Shown in pieces: positions 15,119 through 23,475 of a stretch of 48,421 nucleotides of DNA (positions are counted from its first letter, which is position 1; each line of letters starts with the position of its first letter). The DNA is from Hyphomicrobiales bacterium (GTDB lineage: Bacteria; Pseudomonadota; Alphaproteobacteria; Rhizobiales; Beijerinckiaceae): contig JAIXTP010000008.1 of the NCBI GenBank assembly GCA_027483895.1, positions 1 to 48,421 on the forward strand, given 5' to 3'. The position numbers were made by a program, and so were the translations under genes. The notes beneath the pieces are model-generated. The model was not told the origin of the DNA, searched no databases, and saw only the letters and a program-made list of their open reading frames with translations.

Positions 15119-18100
15119 ATGCGCCTGCGTCGTCTCGGAAAGCGTTCGGCATCTCTGCTGCCCGCACTCGCACCCCTCGCGCTCCTCCTTGCGCCGCGGC
15201 GCGGCACGGGCGGGGCGACGGCGGCGATCGCGCCGCTGCCCGATCTGCTTCCTCTTCCCGGGACGGGACCGACGCCCGCGGACCGCACGGAAACTCCGTC
15301 CGGCCCGCCCGCCTCCGCGTCGATGCCCGAAGCCGCGGATCTCCCGGTCCTGACGGTCGCCTCGGTGACGACGGAGACGGACGGCGCGACCGACCCCGTG
15401 ACGTCCTCGGCCGTTCCGAGTGCCTTCCTGCAACCGATGGAAAGCGGCACGACCTCCACGGACGTGGCGATCGCGGACGCATCTTCCACGCTCACGCTTT
15501 CGACGTCGGGCACGAAACAGCTCGACCACGGTTCGGAGGTCGTCTCCGGGATCGCGACGACCACCACATCCACGGCGCCGACCGTACAGGCCGCGGCCGA
15601 ATTGCTGATCGGGGCGGACGGCATAGCCCTGCGCAGCCCTACGCCCGGCACGGAAAACGCGATCGTTCTGGAAAACCGCAAGGCCGGCAATCCGCGTTCC
15701 GAATGGGATCTGCGCAACGGCGTCGGCAGCACGGCCATCGAGGGTTTCGCCACCGAAATCAGCATCCAGCGCGGCGGGAAGGTCGACTTCAAGGTCAACA
15801 CCGCGGCGGGCGACTATCGGATCGACATCTATCGGCTCGGTTGGTACGGCGGCCTCGGCGCGCGCAAGGTCGCCTCGATCGACCACGGCGGCGCAGGCAC
15901 GGTACAGCCGGCCCCGTTGAGGGACGCCGCCACCCGCCTGATCGACGCGGGAAACTGGTCCGTCACCGATTCCTGGACCATTCCCGGCGATGCGGTCTCC
16001 GGCATCTATCTCGCCAAGCTCGTGCGCGAAGACGGCACCTTCGGCGAGAACCACATTCCCTTCGTGGTGCGCTCGGACGACCGGCCGTCCGACATCGTGT
16101 TCCAGACCGCGGATACGACTTGGGTGGCCTACAACCCGTGGGGCGGGACCAATCTCTATCAGGGCCCGGAGGGACGGGCCTATGCGGTCAGCTACAACCG
16201 CCCCTTCACGACGCGGCTCAACGAACTGCAATCCGGCCCGCAGGACTGGATCTTCGGGGCGGAATATCCGGCGCTGCTCTGGCTGGAGCGCAACGGCTAC
16301 GACGTGAGCTACATCACCGGGGTAGACACCGCGCGCGACGGCGCGGGGCTCCTCGACCACAAGGTCTTCCTCTCGGTCGGGCACGACGAATATTGGGCCG
16401 GCGAACAGCGGGCCAATGTCGAGGCGGCGCGCGAGGCGGGCGTCAATCTGCAGTTCTGGAGCGGCAACGAGGTCTATTGGAAGGTCCGGTGGGAGACCGC
16501 GATCAGCGCCGACGGGACGCCCTACCGCACGCTCGTCTGCTACAAGGAGACCAAGGCGGGCGCGAATATCGACCCGAGCCCGGAATGGACCGGCACCTGG
16601 CGCGATCCGCGCTTCGGCGGCACCGGCCTGCCGGAGAACGCACTGACGGGCTCGCTCTTCCAGGTCGACGCCTATCGGCTCGACACGATCAGCATCCCCT
16701 TCGACATGACGCGCCTGCGCTTCTGGCGCGACACACGCGTCGCGGAGACGGCGCCCGGCGGAAGCGCCGTCCTGAACGGCACCTATCTCGGCTACGAGTG
16801 GAACGTGGCGGCGGACAACGGCTTTTCGCCCGCGGGGCTGATCCGGCTTTCGTCCTCCACCTATCTCGTGGACTCGCTGCTGCTGGATTACGGAACCACG
16901 GTCGGCTCGGGCACCGCCACGCACAATCTGACGCTCTACCGCGACGAGAGCAGCGGCGCGCTCGTGTTCGGGGCGGGCAGCGTCTATTGGAGCTGGGCGC
17001 TCGACCCCAACCACGACAACGAGACCACGCCGACCGACCCGGCCGTCCAGCAGGCCATGGTCAATCTCTTCGCGGAGATGGGCATCCGGCCGCAGACGCT
17101 GGAGACGAGCCTCGTCATCGCTGCCGCGACGTCGGATTTCACCGGCCCGACCGCCGCGATCACGTCGGATCTCGTAGGCGGGCGTTTTCTCGTCGGCACG
17201 ACCGTCTCGATCACCGGCACCGCCTACGACGTCGGCGGCCATGTCGCGGGCGTCGAGGTTTCGACCGACGGCGGGACGAGCTGGCGGCCGGCGCGCGGCA
17301 CCACCGCGTGGAGCTATTCGTGGACGGTCGAAGGGACGCTCGGCGAGCGCGTGATCCTCGCCCGCGCGATCGACGACAGCGTGAATTTCGGCACGCCGAC
17401 GACGGGTCTTCCGGTGACGGTCTACGCCCCGCCGGAAGCGACGATCTGGTCGTCTTCGAGCGTTCCGGCGAACCCGACGGTGGACGATCGGCAGCCGGTG
17501 GAGCTGGGACTGCGCTTCACGGCGGACCAGAGCGTCGATCTCAAGGGCTTCCGCTTCTACAAGGGCATCGGCAATGACGGGCCGCATTCCGCGCGGCTGT
17601 GGAGCGCTTCGGGAACGCTCCTCGTACAGGCCGCCTTCACGGAGGAGACCGCATCGGGCTGGCAGACCGTGATGCTGTCGAGCCCCTACCGGCTCTCGGC
17701 GGGCTCGGCCTATGTCGTCTCCTATCACTCGACCACGGGATATGCCGCGACGGGGGGCTATTTCTCGGCGCCGATCGCCTCGGGCGATATGACCGTATCG
17801 GGCACCAACGGCGTCTATGCCTACGGCGCGGCGGGCAGTTTCCCGACTTCGACCTACAACGGCACGAATTACTGGGTCGACATCGTCTACACGCCTTCCG
17901 AAACGCCGGTGAACCGCGCGCCCGTAGCGCGGGACGACGGCGGCTTCGAGGTGACGCAGGGCGGCGTGCTGGCCTTGTCGGGCGCGACCCTGCTCGCCAA
18001 CGACACGGACCCGGAAGGTGCCGCGCTCGCGATCACCGGGGTCGGCGACGCGGTGAACGGCACCGTCGCCTGGAATGCCGGGACGGGGACCGTCTCCTTC

Positions 18101-19468
18101 ACGCCGACGGCGGGCTTCGTGGGCGCGGCCTCGTTCCGCTACACGATCACGGACGGCAGCAATGCGGCGACGGCGACCGTGTCGCTCTCGGTGGCGCCGG
18201 CCGCGACCGCCGTGACGCTGTTCGGCGGCGCGACGCCCGTCTCGGCGGCGAATGACGGGGTGCCGGTCAATCTCGGCACGCGCTTCACGGTCGCCTCGGC
18301 GGGCACGATCACCGCGTTGCGCTTCTACAAGCCCGCCTCGGAGACCGGCCCGCATACGGGCTATCTCTGGACCGCGACCGGTACGCTGCTCGGCTCGGCG
18401 AGCTTCACGCCGACGGCCTCGGGCGGCTGGCAGACCGCGGCGCTCGCGACCCCCGTCGACGTGACCTCGGGGGGCGCCTATGTCGTCTCCTATTCGACCG
18501 GCGGCGCTTATGCCTATACGGCGGGCGGGCTCTCCGCCCCCGTCACCTCCGGGCCGCTGACCGCGCCCGGAACGACGAACGGCGTCTTCGCCTACGGGAC
18601 GGCCGGGCTCTTCCCGGCCTCGTCCTTCAACGCGACCAACTATTTCGCCGACGTCGTCTATTACCGCGCGGCCGATAACCGGCCGCCGGTCGCGGTGGCG
18701 GATTCCGGCTTCACGACCGCGAGGGACACGTCGCTCGTGATCGATGTCGGGGCGCTGCTGGCGAACGACACGGACCCCGACGGCGACCGGCCGGTCGTGA
18801 CCGGAGTGACGAATGCGGTGAACGGCCTCGCCTCGCTCGATGCGGGCACCGGGCGGATCACCTTCGTGCCGCTTTCGGGCTTCACGGGGGACGCGGGCTT
18901 CACCTATGCGATTTCGGACGGCAACGGCGGCACGGCCTCGGCATCCGTCTCGCTGACGGTGACCGCGCCGCCCGCAGGCGCGGGCCTCTTCGCGGCGACC
19001 GACACGCCGGCGATCCTGAGCGTGAACGACCCCAACTCCGTCGAACTCGGCATGAAGTTCTCGACGAGCGTCGCGGGCGAGGTCACCGCGCTGAAATTCT
19101 ACAAGGGCCCCTCCGACACGGGCACGCATCAGGGCAGCCTCTGGACGGCATCGGGGACGCTGCTCGCCACCACGACCTTCACGGGCGAGACGGCGAGCGG
19201 CTGGCAGACGGCGAACCTCGCCTCGCCCGTGACGCTCTCGGCAGGCGGGACCTATGTCGTCTCCTACCGCTCGAACGGCTTCTACACGGCGACGCCGGAC
19301 TATTTCACGACCTCGATCACGCAGGGGCCGCTGACCGCGCCCGCCTCGGACGCGACCGGCGGCAACGGCGTCTATGCCTATGGTCCGGCCGGGACGTTCC
19401 CGACCTCGACCTACAACCGGACCAATTACTGGGTCGACGTGGTCTTCAACGGACAGGCGGCGGCCTGA
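15119..19468 (+). CDS. Large presumed secreted protein: dimethylformamidase-beta-like domain, three DUF4082 and two cadherin-like domains
   Basis: This 1449-residue protein has several parts. Residues 1-75 are a hydrophobic, Pro/Ala-rich leader. About 180-660 resembles the N,N-dimethylformamidase beta-subunit family, with GHDEYW (Tyr425) and GNEVYW (Tyr453) as landmarks. An Ig-like segment follows at 675-770. DUF4082 domains lie at about 774-925, 1031-1184 and 1287-1449; each has the FYKG/FYKP and SGWQT landmarks and ends YWVD or YFAD. Cadherin-like domains lie at 931-1028 and 1187-1284 (LLANDTDPEG, LLANDTDPDG). DUF4082 is an uncharacterised beta domain of surface proteins. The secretion genes directly downstream suggest type I export. 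The enzymatic activity is inferred only. The start has GGGAGG upstream. Confidence 0.85.
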   Translation: MRLRRLGKRSASLLPALAPLALLLAPRRGTGGATAAIAPLPDLLPLPGTGPTPADRTETPSGPPASASMPEAADLPVLTVASVTTETDGATDPVTSSAVPSAFLQPMESGTTSTDVAIADASSTLTLSTSGTKQLDHGSEVVSGIATTTTSTAPTVQAAAELLIGADGIALRSPTPGTENAIVLENRKAGNPRSEWDLRNGVGSTAIEGFATEISIQRGGKVDFKVNTAAGDYRIDIYRLGWYGGLGARKVASIDHGGAGTVQPAPLRDAATRLIDAGNWSVTDSWTIPGDAVSGIYLAKLVREDGTFGENHIPFVVRSDDRPSDIVFQTADTTWVAYNPWGGTNLYQGPEGRAYAVSYNRPFTTRLNELQSGPQDWIFGAEYPALLWLERNGYDVSYITGVDTARDGAGLLDHKVFLSVGHDEYWAGEQRANVEAAREAGVNLQFWSGNEVYWKVRWETAISADGTPYRTLVCYKETKAGANIDPSPEWTGTWRDPRFGGTGLPENALTGSLFQVDAYRLDTISIPFDMTRLRFWRDTRVAETAPGGSAVLNGTYLGYEWNVAADNGFSPAGLIRLSSSTYLVDSLLLDYGTTVGSGTATHNLTLYRDESSGALVFGAGSVYWSWALDPNHDNETTPTDPAVQQAMVNLFAEMGIRPQTLETSLVIAAATSDFTGPTAAITSDLVGGRFLVGTTVSITGTAYDVGGHVAGVEVSTDGGTSWRPARGTTAWSYSWTVEGTLGERVILARAIDDSVNFGTPTTGLPVTVYAPPEATIWSSSSVPANPTVDDRQPVELGLRFTADQSVDLKGFRFYKGIGNDGPHSARLWSASGTLLVQAAFTEETASGWQTVMLSSPYRLSAGSAYVVSYHSTTGYAATGGYFSAPIASGDMTVSGTNGVYAYGAAGSFPTSTYNGTNYWVDIVYTPSETPVNRAPVARDDGGFEVTQGGVLALSGATLLANDTDPEGAALAITGVGDAVNGTVAWNAGTGTVSFTPTAGFVGAASFRYTITDGSNAATATVSLSVAPAATAVTLFGGATPVSAANDGVPVNLGTRFTVASAGTITALRFYKPASETGPHTGYLWTATGTLLGSASFTPTASGGWQTAALATPVDVTSGGAYVVSYSTGGAYAYTAGGLSAPVTSGPLTAPGTTNGVFAYGTAGLFPASSFNATNYFADVVYYRAADNRPPVAVADSGFTTARDTSLVIDVGALLANDTDPDGDRPVVTGVTNAVNGLASLDAGTGRITFVPLSGFTGDAGFTYAISDGNGGTASASVSLTVTAPPAGAGLFAATDTPAILSVNDPNSVELGMKFSTSVAGEVTALKFYKGPSDTGTHQGSLWTASGTLLATTTFTGETASGWQTANLASPVTLSAGGTYVVSYRSNGFYTATPDYFTTSITQGPLTAPASDATGGNGVYAYGPAGTFPTSTYNRTNYWVDVVFNGQAAA

Positions 19469-19488
19469 ACGGCCGACGGGAGGGGACA

Positions 19489-19788
19489 GTGCAGCAGGAA
19501 CTCTATGCCGACGGGATCGGCGAGATCACGGTCAGCGGATCGGTGGTGCGCATCGATTTCGTAAGCCTCTCGGCCACCGAAAAGGACATCCACGGCCGAC
19601 CGAAGCCGGTGATCCGGCAGCGCGTGATCCTGCCGCTCGACGGCTTCGCCAACGCCTCCGACCTGATGGCCAAGGCGGTGAAGGGGCTGGAGGAGGCAGG
19701 CGCGATCCGCCGCAACGAGGCGGCAGGCGAAGCGCATATCGTGCCGCCGGGCGAGGCGCGCCCCGGCCGCTCGCCGAATTTCAGCTGA
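19489..19788 (+). CDS. Unrecognised 99-residue protein of the secretion locus
   Basis: This small soluble protein starts at GTG, with a very strong GGGAGGGG ribosome site 20 bp after the large cargo gene. Landmarks are YADGIGEITVSGSVVRIDFV, VIRQRVILPLDGF and LMAKAVKGLEEAGAIRR. The first half looks like beta strands and the second like a helix. No signal peptide or membrane segment is seen. I have an impression of similar short proteins beside type I systems in other alphaproteobacteria, but cannot name a family. Position between cargo and exporter suggests a chaperone or assembly factor, which is inference only. Confidence 0.8.
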   Translation: MQQELYADGIGEITVSGSVVRIDFVSLSATEKDIHGRPKPVIRQRVILPLDGFANASDLMAKAVKGLEEAGAIRRNEAAGEAHIVPPGEARPGRSPNFS

Positions 19789-19814
19789 GCGGCGAAGCGC
19801 GTTCCGGACATCCC

Positions 19815-21947
19815 ATGCAACCGCATCACGATACCGCCCTCGCCTGCCTGTCGCGCATCGGGCGCCGGCACGGGGCGGACCTGGCCCCCGCGGGGCTCGC
19901 CCATGCCTATGCGCTCGGGCGCGAACCCGTGGGCACGGACCTGCTGGTCCGCATGGCGGAGGAGAACGGGCTCTCGGCCCGCGCGGCGAAGCTCGATTTC
20001 GACGCGCTCCACGGCCTCGGAGACGCCTTGCCGGTGCTGCTGCGGCTTTCCAACGGCAACTGGATCGTCGTGGAAGCCGCAGGGTCGGACGCGGAGGTCG
20101 AGGTCTTCGACCCGCTGGCGGTCGAGAGCGAGCGTTTCGCGCTGTCGCGGGATGCGCTCGAAAAGGTGTGGGACGGCGACGTCGTCTTCGTGGGGCGGGG
20201 CACGGGACGCGAGGCGGAGCGGGAGTTCGGGATCGGCTGGTTCCTGCCCGAGATCGCGCGGCAGAAGAAGATCTTCGGCGAGGTGGCGCTCGCGGCGGTG
20301 TTCCTCTTCGCGCTGGGGCTCGCGACGCCGATCTTCTTCCAGCTCGTCATCGACAAGGTGCTGGTCCACGAGAGCGGCTCGACGCTGGTCGTGCTCGCGA
20401 TCGGCATGGTCTTCGCGCTCCTGTTCGACGCGGCCTTCGGATTTCTGAGGCGCTACCTGCTTTTGTTCGCGACGAACCGCATCGACATCCGGACGGCGGC
20501 GAAGACCTTCTCGCATCTCCTGAGCCTGCCGGTTTCGGTGTTCGAGAAGACCTCGGCGGGCGTGCTGGTGAAGCACATGCAGCAGGCCGGGCGGATCCGC
20601 GAATTCCTGACCGGCCGGCTCTTCCTGACCGGGCTCGATCTCGTTTCGCTCTTCGTCTTCGTGCCGGTGCTGGTGCTCTACAGCGGCAAACTCACGCTGC
20701 TGGTTCTGGGCTTCACCGGCCTGATCGCGCTCGTGATCGGCATTCTCGTCGGCCCGTTCCGGCGGCGGCTGACGGAGCTCTATGCGGTGGAAGCCGAGCG
20801 GCAGGCGCTGCTCGTCGAGACCGTGCACGGCATGCGCACCGTGAAGGCGCTGGCGATGGAGCCGCTGCGCCGCCGCCTGTGGGACGACCGCTCGGCCGAG
20901 GCGGTGGATCTGCGCTTCCGGGTCGAGAAGCTCTCGACGCTGGCGCAGGCGCTGACGGGCTTTCTCGAGAAGGCGATGGTGGTCGCCATCGTCGGGCTCG
21001 GCGCCATGATGGTCTTCGACGGCGCGATCACGATCGGCGCGCTCGTGGCCTTCAACATGCTCGCGGGCCGGGTTTCGGGCCCGCTGATGCAGCTCGTCAC
21101 GATGGTGCACGAATATCAGGAGGTCGCGCTGTCGGTGCGGATGCTCGGCGAGGTGATGAACCGGAAACCGGAGCGGTCCGGCGACCGGCGCGGCCTTCGG
21201 CCGGAGATCACGGGCACGATCGACGTGGAAGGCGTGACCTTCCGCTATGCGAGCGACCTCGCGCCCGCGCTCGACGACGTGACGTTGCGCATCCCCGCCG
21301 GCAGCGTGGTCGGCATCGTAGGCCACAGCGGCTCGGGCAAGACCACTCTGACGCGGCTGTTGCAGGGGCTCTACCCCGTGCAGCAGGGGCTGATCCGGAT
21401 CGACGGGCACGAACTGCGCGAGATCGACCTGCCGCATCTGCGGCGCAAGGTGGGCGTGGTTCTGCAGGAAAGTTTCCTGTTCCGGGGCAGCGTGCGCGAC
21501 AACATCGCCTGCGTGAAGCCCGACGCGACGCTCGAAGAGATCGCGCTCGCCGCCCGTCGGGCCGGGGCGGAGGAGTTCATCGCCCGCCTGCCCAGGGGGT
21601 TCGATACGCCGCTCGAGGAGAACGGCGACAATCTCTCCGGCGGCCAGCGCCAGCGGCTTTCCATCGCCCGCGCTCTGCTGCTCGACCCGCGCATCCTGAT
21701 CCTCGACGAGGCGACGAGCGCGCTCGACCCGCACAGCGAGGCGGTGGTGCGGCAGAATCTGAAGGCCATCGCGGAAGGCCGGACGGTGCTGATCGTCTCG
21801 CACCGGCTGACCACGCTGACCGAGGCGGACGCCATCGTGGTGTTCGACCGCGGGCGCGCGGTCGATGCCGGCCGGCACGAAGATCTTCTCTCCCGATCAA
21901 CGACTTACCGCCACCTCTGGAATCAACAGACGAGGCAGGTGGCCTGA
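19815..21947 (+). CDS. Type I secretion ABC exporter (HlyB/LapB-like) with degenerate C39-like domain
   Basis: This 710-residue protein has three parts. The N-terminal C39-peptidase-like domain (about 1-130) lacks catalytic residues: Thr stands where the Cys is expected in DTALACLSRIGRRHG, and Asn replaces His in GNWIVVE. Such domains bind RTX cargo without cutting it. Membrane helices occupy about 155-430 (VALAAVFLFALGLATPIFF, then PVLVLYSGKLTLLVLGF). The ATPase domain has Walker A GHSGSGKTT, signature NLSGGQRQRLSIARAL, Walker B ILILDEATSALD and switch VSHRLTT. With HlyD it would form the inner-membrane part of a type I channel. Confidence 0.95.
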   Translation: MQPHHDTALACLSRIGRRHGADLAPAGLAHAYALGREPVGTDLLVRMAEENGLSARAAKLDFDALHGLGDALPVLLRLSNGNWIVVEAAGSDAEVEVFDPLAVESERFALSRDALEKVWDGDVVFVGRGTGREAEREFGIGWFLPEIARQKKIFGEVALAAVFLFALGLATPIFFQLVIDKVLVHESGSTLVVLAIGMVFALLFDAAFGFLRRYLLLFATNRIDIRTAAKTFSHLLSLPVSVFEKTSAGVLVKHMQQAGRIREFLTGRLFLTGLDLVSLFVFVPVLVLYSGKLTLLVLGFTGLIALVIGILVGPFRRRLTELYAVEAERQALLVETVHGMRTVKALAMEPLRRRLWDDRSAEAVDLRFRVEKLSTLAQALTGFLEKAMVVAIVGLGAMMVFDGAITIGALVAFNMLAGRVSGPLMQLVTMVHEYQEVALSVRMLGEVMNRKPERSGDRRGLRPEITGTIDVEGVTFRYASDLAPALDDVTLRIPAGSVVGIVGHSGSGKTTLTRLLQGLYPVQQGLIRIDGHELREIDLPHLRRKVGVVLQESFLFRGSVRDNIACVKPDATLEEIALAARRAGAEEFIARLPRGFDTPLEENGDNLSGGQRQRLSIARALLLDPRILILDEATSALDPHSEAVVRQNLKAIAEGRTVLIVSHRLTTLTEADAIVVFDRGRAVDAGRHEDLLSRSTTYRHLWNQQTRQVA

Positions 21948-22053
21948 CCGGGCGGGCCGTCGCCCCTCCGGCCGACACGAGAGAATTCCGATTCCGCGAC
22001 AGGCGCTTGCGCCGATCCGCGGAATCCGTTCGCGAAAGGTGAGGACCTGCCGG

Positions 22054-23418
22054 ATGCCGATGTCGTCGCCCCGCCGCAAGGACGATCCGAACGCCGTCTC
22101 CGCCGAGTTCCGGCCGCCGGCCGCGGCAATCGAGGAGCGTGCACCGCCGCCGGGTGCGGGCATCACCTTGTGGCTCGCGGCGGGCGTCCTCGCCTCCGCC
22201 GTCGTCTGGGCTTCGATCTCGCGGGTGGATGAAATCGCGGTGGCGCCCGGCAAGCTCGTGACCACGCGGCCGAACCTCGTGATCCAGCCCCTCGAACGCT
22301 CCGTGATCCGCGGGATCCATGTCGCGATCGGCGACACGGTGAAGGCCGGGCAGCCTTTGATCACGCTCGACACGACCTTCTCCGACGCCGATGCCGAACA
22401 GGTGAAGGCGAAGCTCGCGCATTTCGAAGCGCTGCTATTGCGGCTCGAAGCCGAGGCGGCCGAGCGGCCGATGACGGCGGAGGCGGACGCCCCGGGCGAA
22501 GTGCAGCTGCAGTATCGGCTGCATCGCCAGAAGAAGGCGGCCTTCGAGGCGAAGCTCGCCGATCTCGACCAGCAGATCGCGCGCGCGGAGGCGGGTCTCG
22601 CCACGAGCCTCGCCGAGGAGGAGGTGAACCGGAAGCGGCTCGCGACGCTGACCGAGATCGAGGAGATGCGCACCACGCTGCTCGACCGGCAGAGCGGTTC
22701 GCGCCTCAACCTGCTGCAGTCCCGCGATCTGCGCCTCGACATCGAATCTTCGATCGCGCGCGCCCAAGGGCAGCGGACGGAGATGACGCACGGGCTCGCC
22801 AAGGCCCGGGCCGAGAAGCAGGCCTTCATCGAGGAGAGCCGGCGCACGACGCTGGAACAGCTCGTCGAGGCGCGCGACCAGCGCAAATCGGCGCTGGAGG
22901 AACTCCGCAAGGCCGAACTGAGGCGCAATCTCGTGACGCTCACCGCGCCCGCCGACGGCGTGGTGCTGGACATCGCGCAACGCTCGCTCGGCTCCGTGCT
23001 GAAGGAGGCCGAGCCTTTGGTGACGCTGGTGCCGCTCGACGTTCCGATCGAGGCCGAGGTTTCGGTGGATGCGCGCGACATCGGGCGGATCGCGGCGGGC
23101 CAGTCCGTCCGCGTGAAGCTCGACGCGTTCCCCTTCCAGAAGCACGGAACGGCGGAAGGCAAGGTGCGCACGATCAGCCGGGACGCCTTCTCGCCCCAGC
23201 AGCAGGAGCGTGCGACGGGCGGCGCGCGGGACGCCCTGCCCTTCTACCGGGTCCGCGTCTCGCTCGACGAGGTGAAGCTGCGCGGCCTGCCCGGCGACCT
23301 CGACCTCATGCCCGGCATGACCGTGTCCGGCGAGATCCGGACCGGGCGGCGGACCGTGATCTCCTACTTCCTCTATCCGATCCTGAAGGGCCTGGACGAA
23401 AGCCTGCGGGAGCCCTGA
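22054..23418 (+). CDS. HlyD-family type I secretion periplasmic adaptor
   Basis: This 454-residue membrane-fusion protein has one N-terminal transmembrane helix (ITLWLAAGVLASAVVWASIS), a lipoyl-like beta segment starting VAPGKLVTTRPNLVIQPLE, and a long coiled-coil stretch (about 110-285). A closing beta-barrel carries LVTLTAPADGVVLDIAQRS and LMPGMTVSGEIRTGRRTVI. It bridges the ABC exporter and an outer-membrane TolC protein, which is not encoded here. Two ATGs lie 6 bp apart at the start. The gene begins 106 bp after the exporter stop. Confidence 0.95.
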   Translation: MPMSSPRRKDDPNAVSAEFRPPAAAIEERAPPPGAGITLWLAAGVLASAVVWASISRVDEIAVAPGKLVTTRPNLVIQPLERSVIRGIHVAIGDTVKAGQPLITLDTTFSDADAEQVKAKLAHFEALLLRLEAEAAERPMTAEADAPGEVQLQYRLHRQKKAAFEAKLADLDQQIARAEAGLATSLAEEEVNRKRLATLTEIEEMRTTLLDRQSGSRLNLLQSRDLRLDIESSIARAQGQRTEMTHGLAKARAEKQAFIEESRRTTLEQLVEARDQRKSALEELRKAELRRNLVTLTAPADGVVLDIAQRSLGSVLKEAEPLVTLVPLDVPIEAEVSVDARDIGRIAAGQSVRVKLDAFPFQKHGTAEGKVRTISRDAFSPQQQERATGGARDALPFYRVRVSLDEVKLRGLPGDLDLMPGMTVSGEIRTGRRTVISYFLYPILKGLDESLREP

Positions 23419-23429
23419 TCTGCAACAAA

Positions 23430-23453
23430 GCCGCGTGCGACGAGGCACGCGGC
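23430..23453. terminator. Hairpin between convergent HlyD and Rossmann-like genes
   Basis: A perfect 9-bp stem GCCGCGTGC / GCACGCGGC with loop GACGAG lies in the 57-bp gap between convergent genes. There is no U-run on the plus side. It could serve both directions as a weak terminator. Confidence 0.45.
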
Positions 23454-23475
23454 GCGACTTCGGAAGAACGCAGGA

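Noticed and set aside
14807..19129. Open frame of 1440 codons on the minus strand
   Set aside because: It is antisense to the large cargo gene and consists of Arg/Gly/Ala-rich sequence without domains; a high-GC artefact.
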